Assembly (NCBI GenBank): GCA_023144005.1
Contig: JAGLGN010000031.1
Span: 1-64,000 of the forward strand
DNA length: 64,000 nt
Origin: a bacterium
GTDB taxonomy: Bacteria; AUK180
Direction: 5' to 3'
Below the pieces are notes generated by a model, which saw only the letters and a program-made list of their open reading frames with translations, was not told where the DNA came from and searched no databases. Positions 27,501 through 36,500 of the stretch are shown piece by piece (within the stretch, counting starts at the first letter, position 1; each line of letters begins with the position of its first letter). The position numbers and the translations under genes were made by a program.

Positions 27501-30500
27501 TTGATTTCACGCCCGAACCCGTATCGGTGGCGCTCAGATCGAATGTTGTGGAATCTTTGACATAGATCGGACCATCGTCAGGAGAGTAGTTATCCCCTAC
27601 GACCGCATAATTTATTTCGGGATCGCCGATATCTACATTAAAGGAGAAGTCTTCAGTCGCGCTTGTGTTCCCTACTTTATCAATACCGTAATAGGAGAGC
27701 AGATAGTCACCCTCCTGCGCAATACTAAGAGGTGCGCAATAATCACCGAACTCCCCTGCAGCGCCCATTCTGTACTTTATCACATCCGGGAATATATCCG
27801 TTGCCGACAAAGAAATGCGGGCGGTTCCGCTGATCCAGTTATAGCCCGTGCCTGCATCATTATATACATACGGGATTACCGAGTGTGTTACAGCAGGAGC
27901 ATCGTTGTCTATGTAAAGCGGGAATATCCTCTCATCTTCCATATTTGACAGGTTATCAATACTATGATATCCGATCTCGTGAAGTCCGCTTGAAAGCGAA
28001 GCCAGATCGATCACGGAATCCTGCACATAGTCAATCCAGGCAGCATCATCAAAACGATATTGCGTCAAATCTACTCCGGTCGTAATTGTACCCGGATCAG
28101 AAGATATGAAGCTGAAGCCGTTGCTTCCCGAAGTTACCCTTAGCCCTTGCGGGGTGGCAGCGACAATTCCCGTAAAACTGATATATGTCAGAGGCGGAAT
28201 CCCGTCAACGGAATAGGTTTCATTATAACTCTCTTCATTTCCCACATTGTCAACGATCGTATAATCTATTTCCTCGATTCCCGAAAGAATATACGGATGG
28301 AATCCCGCAGTATAGACAACATAGTTACCCTTGTTGATACTGTACTGGATTTCCTTTACTCCGCTGTTTTTCACATCAGCCGTATCCGTACCGGTCAGAG
28401 TGATATCCGTAACGGATGAAGCGTATTGCACTGTCTCTATAATGTAATCAGGATCAAATGCTATACTGCCGGACGGCGGAGTATTATCAACATATACCGG
28501 CCATGTCTTCTGATAGATGAGCGTCGAGGTAGCGTCCCAGGCCTTTACTTCAATAGTGTGTGCTCCGGCGGATATCAGCTGAAATTCCGCATCTTCTACA
28601 TAAGGCGTAAACCCGGAAGCGTCAATCTGATATTCGACAAATCCTATTGAAGCATCGGTCCAGTTCAATTTGAATATATTGTCAAGCGATGAAAATACAT
28701 CGTCCGTAGTGATATGCAGGGGTTTACTGCAAGTGAGGGTTACAAGAGGTATCTGCAAGTCACAGATTACGCTGACCTCTTTCTCCACTTCGACATTTCC
28801 AAGAATATCGGTCGATCTGAATGCGAAAGTGTAAGTTTCCTCAGTATCGAACAATACTCCGGCAGATTCGTCATAAACGATCTCATCACCGATGTCAATG
28901 CGGTATTTCGTATATGCGGTCAGGCTTTCATCGGATACACTGAGAAATACCGAAGTACCCGGAGTGACATAATAATTCACACCGTCCGTATGGATGTCAT
29001 CATATTTAGCGATAGAGGTAACGGGAGAATTATCATCTACATAAATGACCGTTGACTTGACGGTTTCCAGATTCCCCACATTGTCCAGTGATCTGTATTC
29101 GAGGAATGTTTCCTCAGAACCTATCAAGGGCACGTTCCCGTCTGTCCACTCCATGTTATTGATGCGCCATTCTGTATTCGCGATTCCTGAAGTCATATCG
29201 GTCGCGCTTATCGAAAGAACCGTTGAGGAAGTGATGTACAGGTACCCGCTGCCGGGATCATAGGATGCTCCGCTGACACTAATGCTTGAGACCGGAATGT
29301 CGCTGTCCACGGAAATCGTTCTCTCATACTGGGATTCGTTATTCAGAAGGTCAATACCCTTGTATCCGATACGGAAACCGTCTTCGGCAGGAGAAGGTAT
29401 CTGCATTCCATCACTGTAATCGGAGCCGCCGATTGGGTATCCGTCTATTGTATAGGTGATTTTATCTATACCGGATACATCAGTACCGGAAATGTAAAAT
29501 GAATTATCTGGAGAAGAATAGTCATAACCGTCTTTTTCGTAAATACCCATAGAGCTGCTTAGATATAGCTGCGGTCCCTGATTATCGGCGATTATCTGTC
29601 TTTCAGATATTCCCGTACTGTTTCCCACATTGTCATCCGCGAAATAGTAAATCCTTGTATTCTCGGTAAAATCTGCGAAGTTGGCCGAAAAGATATTCCA
29701 CGCGCTGCCATCTTCTGGCAGATCATACAGGTAATAAATGTTTCTGACACCGGAGCCGGTATCGGAAGATGTAAAGCCGAGCTCGAATAAACCCGATACA
29801 TACACCTTACCCGAAGCATTGTCAAACAAATAATTTCCGGAAACGCCAGATAATTCCACTATAGGCGGCAGGCGGTCTATATCAAGTGTTATCGATTTTA
29901 TAGGAGATTCGATGTTTGCGGTATTGTCTTCACTATAGTAGTGATATGTAACGGACTCCTCGGAAGGCCCCGTCAGAAGCGGGATCGTATAGGGTTGATA
30001 CTGATCTGAAGTCCCTTTTGCATAGAGGATCTCTTTCACACCGGAAGCTTCATCGAGCCCTTGATCAACAGATGTGAATATCACTCCGGTCGAGCCCGAT
30101 ATGTAATTATTGAAATGTTCGCCCGTGAATGCCACCGTTGTGACTGGCGACAAGTCGTCGACATAGATCGTATAAGTTCTTTCATCTTCGAGCGAGGCGG
30201 CGGCTAAATTGTCATACGAATAAAACGATATTTTCTGCATACCCGGATTCGGCAGTGTGAACGGACTGCTTGAACCATCGAAGAAAGTGTAATCTGTGGT
30301 GGGATGTATCCGGTACATAACCCCAGTTGCGGGAGGATCCCACGTAAACCCGATCAGCGCGTCTTTGACAAATATTCTGCCGAGTGCGTCGATGTACGGC
30401 GCGGGATCTATGGTTATCGCGGAATACGGAATGGAATCCGTGATCTCGAATGCGGTCTCGAAAATACGGGTGACATTTCCCACATTATCGGTCGCCCTGT

Positions 30501-33500
30501 ATGAAATAACATGCGAGTCCAAAGTAAACGGCCCGATCGCGCCGGTGTATTCATTCCAGGAAACATCGGCATCAAGCTTGTATTCTACTATTTTTACACC
30601 GGAAGCGCCGTCCTCGGAAGACATTTCACAAATGACATCATCGCCCGTAAAGAATTTCGTGATCCCGTCAAAATACTCGGTGGCATATCCGGAAAAAGTG
30701 ATATTCAACGCTTCAGGAGGATCGGGATCCAACAGTATGACCTGTTGCTGAACCGTTTCATTATTGATAAGGTTGTCGCCCGCATAGAATCTGATTAATC
30801 TGTTTCCCCTGCCGGTAACAACTACGGGCGTATCATAAGTCAGATCTCCGCTTGACCCAATGCTGTATCTGATGTATTTCACCCCGCAGCCGGTATCGGT
30901 AGCGTTAAGGGTGAAATTCGCGCCGTCAGCAAAAAAGAGATTTGAGTCGTCAAAATAAGTTTTTCCGGATTCGGAAGTAAATAGGGTCACCGGAGCGATA
31001 TTGTCCCCAATGAGCGGTTCTCCGTATACCGAAGTATAATTTCCGGCATCATCAATGGCCTTGTACTGGAAATTGAAACTATTCGCGGGAACATCGAATT
31101 TAAATTGACTTGCACCGGACTCGATCCATTCTGAAGCCGGATCGGTACGGTAATAAATATGCTGAAGTTGTGCGAGAGAATTGCCCGCATAACTTCTGTT
31201 TATCTTGAATACAGTATTATTATTTACGAATACACCGTAATTTCCACTGAGTGCAAGAGAAAGTGTCGGGGCCTCTTTCTGAACTGTGACCTTCACAGTT
31301 TTTCTGATCTCTTCTCCTGTTTCTTCGCTTCTTGCTGTGATCACAAACGAATATATCCCTGAAGGTACTATTCCGGCGGGATCGGCATCATTGTAACCGT
31401 GCCAGGCAAGTCTGTAACTCCCGCTCTGGTATTTGGCGTTTTCAAAAGAAGGAAATACGGTATTACCCGCGGCGTCCAGAATGTCAACGGTTATCCAGAC
31501 TCCGTCTATCGAAATGGTAAAATACAGCTCGGTAATATCCTTTATACCGTCGTCATTCGGTGAGAACACCGCAGGTTCCACATAGAGGTTCTCAAGATCG
31601 AACATCGAAAGTACCCAGATATTCCATTCCCCGCTTCTTGAAGACTGGAAATAAATATTCTTTCCGTCGGGAGAAGAAGCTGCGCGGCAGTCATCTGTAT
31701 TTGATGTGTTCTCAAGTATCCTGTATTTTATCATGTTTTCAAGGTCAGATGTCCACAGCCGGTAAAATCCGCCCTCTTTCCGTGAATACAAAAGACCCGA
31801 ATCACCGGGAAGCCAGGAGGGATGAAAATCAAGCGGGCCTGTGGTAACCTTCTCCAATGATTTATTATCGACATTGAATATTCTGATGGTGTCGTCATAT
31901 ATGGATTTACGAAGCGCAATTCTGTCCAGCTCATTTGAAACGCTTGGCTCTCTAAGGTCTCCGTAAGATTCATAATGCAGGATTTCAGGTACTCCACCAG
32001 TGAGCTTCTGCTTCCACAGCTCACCGTCTTTCTCAAATACAATAGTATCATTTGACAGCCATGTCGGCTCCGAAAGGTCAAGTGTTGAATTTGTAAGGCG
32101 TATTATTTCCAGAGGTTCTGCCAATCTGACAGTATATACTTCCCTGATCCCGGCGGCATCTGATGTAAAAGCTATCCTTGTCCCGTCCGGTGACCACGAG
32201 GGCTGCCCTTCACTTGAGAGCAGAGCCGGGTCACTTTCTCTGGCCATGCTTCCCGTCAGGGATACGGCGGTATTTTCCAGCTCCTCGATATCATTTGATT
32301 CGATCAGCCAGATATCATCGTTTCCACCTCTCAGGGATACAAATGCGATCTTGCCGCCGGCAGGACTGACCGCTGGTTCGCGGCCTTCCCTCACGGTCAG
32401 TAGTTTGAGAGAGCCGCCTGTACTGGAACTGTAATCCACTCTCCATTCCCAGATGGTCGGGTTTTGAAGGAGGTTTCCCGCCCGGTCAGATGCAGATGTA
32501 AGAGAAATACGCACATATTCGCCGTTAGTAACAATGAAATCCTTTGTTTTGAGCAGATTCACGGTCAAAAGTCCTGAAAGACCGTCATATTCAATGCCCG
32601 GATCGTCAATACCTCTCGCAGCAGCTTCGCTGTTCAGATATACGGATATCGTAGAAGGATCGACACCAAATCCATTACCGTCCGTAATATGGATAGTGCC
32701 GATCGCGCCCCCATCCGTTACCGGAGCCGGATCGTAGGCATAAGGTCCCTGTCTGTCAACCCGTACCCGATAAGGATATACACATGATCTGTTGCCTGCT
32801 GGATCAATTGCTGCAAGGTTCAGATAATAAAACAGTTCATTGCCGATCAACTGATCTGAATACCCTTCAAATGATGTATTCGCATTCATCAGGGAGAAAT
32901 CCGGTTCCAGCCCCCTGATCGTCGAGAATACCGAAGCATACTTCAGGCCGTCCTCGTCCCCCGTCCAGAATATCTTTATATCTGCGGCATCCCCGATGCT
33001 GAGAGGATCAGCGGATTCCATTATAAAATTGTCTATGTCGAAATAGGATCCGGTTTGATTCTGACTCTTGTAGATGAAGAAATTGTCGCATATCCAGTCA
33101 CCGAGATATACTTTTTTTATCGTATAATTATTATCCAATATCTCATCTGCCGGAGCTGTTCCTGCATTTTCAATTACATACTTATGCAAAAGCGAGTAGA
33201 TATCAAATTCATAGTTATGCCAATAATTGTCAATTATCAATTGTCCATTGTCAAATGTCTTTAGGCTATACATCATCTCGTCGCCGGTTTCGTCTCCAGT
33301 AAGTGGTATGAAGTACAATTTTGAGCCGATCTCAAGGTATAAGTTAAACGAAACTCCCTGCTCCGTCCTGTAATCAAAGCTCCAGATCGGGTATTCTCCG
33401 CAATCAACAGCGGCTTCCGAAATGATATAAGAATAATCGCTTCCTTCCTCGCCCTTTACAAATCTGAGGAAATTGTCGCTTGATCCCTCATCCGAGATAT

Positions 33501-36500
33501 TCAATATTACATCTCCATCATCCGGGGTCCTCGAATACCAGCCCATATTCGAGCCGGTGAAGTGGTATTGCGCAAATGACGGATGAGTTGTAGAATAGAT
33601 ATCCTTGATCTTCGGAGGACTTGAATCGATATATGCGATATCGGAATACACAGCGGGATCGCTGAGGAGCGCGACAGTGATCTTTTCCCCATGAGGCCCG
33701 GCATAGATAGTGTTTCTGCCCTTCAGGGAATCTGCGATCAATTGAGAGATGTCTTTAACAGTAATACTGCCCCGGTAATCCCCTGAGTCCACCGCGGTCT
33801 CTTCAAGTCTTACTATAATTCCATCCGGATCAGTTGTCTCGCTGCTTACCCTGACTTCTATGGTATCGATCTCTGCGATATTCTGCTGGTCATTGATCGC
33901 TTCAATATAGAATTTTTCTCCAGATGAGATCGAGATTATCGGTTGTGCAAAGGTCTCTTCGAAGATCTCAATATTATTTATCGAATTGGATATGTCGGGA
34001 ACATTGATATACATCGGATTCGATTCATCCGACTGCCAGCCGAATTCGTCGGTAAGGGTCGCGTAAATGTGGTTTCCGCCGGGGAACAATTCAACATTAC
34101 TGAAAAAGAACCAGCCGAGTTTTCTGATGTTCTGATTGGTATAATGCTTTTCTTCATCCGTATCTTCACTCACTACCCTCAATGCGACCGTACCCTTTCT
34201 TTCGGCCCAACCGAAGATGTGCGTGCTGTGGTAGTTGTAATCTTCTTTGTGTTCATAGAGATATGGACTGTCGGGCCGCTCCTTGGGAGCCATTACGGTG
34301 AAGTATGCGGAATACGGAGGGAGATCTCTAAGATATCCGGTTACATTCAAATCACCGGTATCCGGATCGCCTGTTATCACCGTATCTTGACTTCTAACCG
34401 GATGCCATTCTCTGAGGATGGTATCGAATAGACATATTTTTGCATGGTTAAGAGGTGTCTCCTCGTAGATTATGCCTTCTTCGAACTCGAAATAATCATA
34501 ATATTCAGTGTCGTCAATAACTTCCTCGGCAATATCAAATGTGGATGCCGGAAGCGTTATCGAGAAAACTCCGGTATCATGGAATATTTCTCCCGGAGGA
34601 CGCAGTTCAAAGATATTCCCGCAGACATAGTCATCGGATGGAGTTACAGCGACTTCTTCAGGTGCATATTCCACAATGGACATTAAGAGATAGGAGTGGT
34701 CCAGAGCGGCAAAAGGCAGCGAGAAACTCGCTTTTTTTGATTCTGATATCGTCATACACTCATTGAACGAGCTCATTTTCCTGCCGACGGTGATGATCTT
34801 TTCGTCGGAAGTGGAATTGCCCGATCTGTCCCAGACTTCAAGTTTCAAGGTATATTCACCGTTAAGGCCGTCATCAAGCACTTCCTCGCCCCACCAGAGA
34901 TCGCCGCCTACATTCCACTGACCGAGATTGCCGAAGACCGTTGTAACATTATCCCTCATGGCAAGTCCTGATATCATATGTTCCTGCGATGAATCCACTA
35001 TTTCCGTCCAGGATGTGGGATTATTCCCTTTGCCGTATGAAATAACATAACGCGCAAAATCCCTCGCCGAAGCAATGCCGGCAATCGGTATACTGGCCCT
35101 TATCAGGCTGTTTTCAGCGGGAACCGTTATTTCGGCATCAAGATTGTTAACAAAAACCACCTTTGAATCATAAAGCGTGGAATCAGACGCATCCTTTAGA
35201 TTCAATGTGTAGAACCCGTTATCTACAAATGCATCAGCATCGTCTTTTCCGTCCCAAATGATGGTTGAGATATAAGTATCACACAGATCCACACTTAGGC
35301 TTCTTATCACAGTGCCGTCTAATTCTATCTCTGCTACAAGATCGGTCAAGGGATTATTTTTAAAGTAGGTAAAAGTGAAAGTAGTATTGTTGTCAGGTAC
35401 ATCACTTTCCGGGATCGGATAGATATCGGGAAGAGAATCGTTTATCTCTGTGCTCAGGCAGGTCTTGTCCCAAACCACATCGCCGCCATGATGGCCGAAA
35501 AGGATACCTTTCACCTTTTTGTTTACAAGGCCGACTGCGGAGGTCGGTATCTTTAATCTGACCCATTGATTAACCGGAATTTCAGTAAAGATACCACCGA
35601 GTCTCATAAGAGACGGTGTATTGTTCACTCCACCAGTGGGGATCAGGTCTGCGCCGAAGTAGCAGCGGTGTTCACCGTTTCCATTATCGGTGTAAAACTG
35701 CATCATTATCTCATGCGGCAGGGATTTCAGATAGATGTATTGAACAATGTATTTTTCAACGCCGTATCCGTCCTGCTCGATAAGGACTCCATCGCTGGGA
35801 GCGAGGTAATAGTGAGAGTGCCAGGCTGAAGTTGTGTTGTTCTGGTGGGCTGAGCCTCCCGAAAACACAGGATCCGTGATCCATGAAAAGCTTCCAGTTA
35901 ATGTAGATGATGCAGGAAAATCATCTTCGACAATATAACCTGGAATATCAGGAATAGGTATATATTCTCCGGTAATGAGCTGATCCGAGTGCGATAAATA
36001 ATCCCCTGCATCATGATACTCTGCCAGATTGTCAACGCTTCTGAACCTGCTTTCAGCTTCCCATTCTACGCCTGCAATGCTGCCGTATTGCGCAGAAGTG
36101 CCTCCGTTTAATACAACAGTTGTCTCTGTGGAAATATAGTTACCGGCATAATCATATGCACTGATTCGCAAGACATATTCTCCGGGTGGATAGTTTTTTC
36201 CGTCCAGTTCACCGAGCAGGCCATCCTTGGACATATAATCCATGTTAATAAAATCATATGATCCTCCGGTTATGTCGGATATCTCGTAATACTTCAAATA
36301 TTTGTCATTTATGTTTCCATAAATACCATAGAATCCGGGCTTATCTTCGATTGGCTTGACTTCCAATGTATCTATTGTGGGAAGTGTTTTGTCAACAATT
36401 ACTCTTCCCTCTTTGCATATTTCTTCGTCGGTTTCTGAGGAATATTTCATTACAAATGTGTATTCTCCATCAGAAACATAATATCCGTAATTATCTCTGC

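Noticed and set aside
25900-31300. Possible CRISPR or tandem DNA repeat array in the giant gene
   Set aside because: The periodicity is about 94 codons at protein level only (OmpL47-type repeats); DNA identity between units is low and there are no spacers.
31560-34431. Many 60-160-aa plus-strand ORFs opposite the giant genes
   Set aside because: They are frame shadows with no ribosome sites and no coherent domains.
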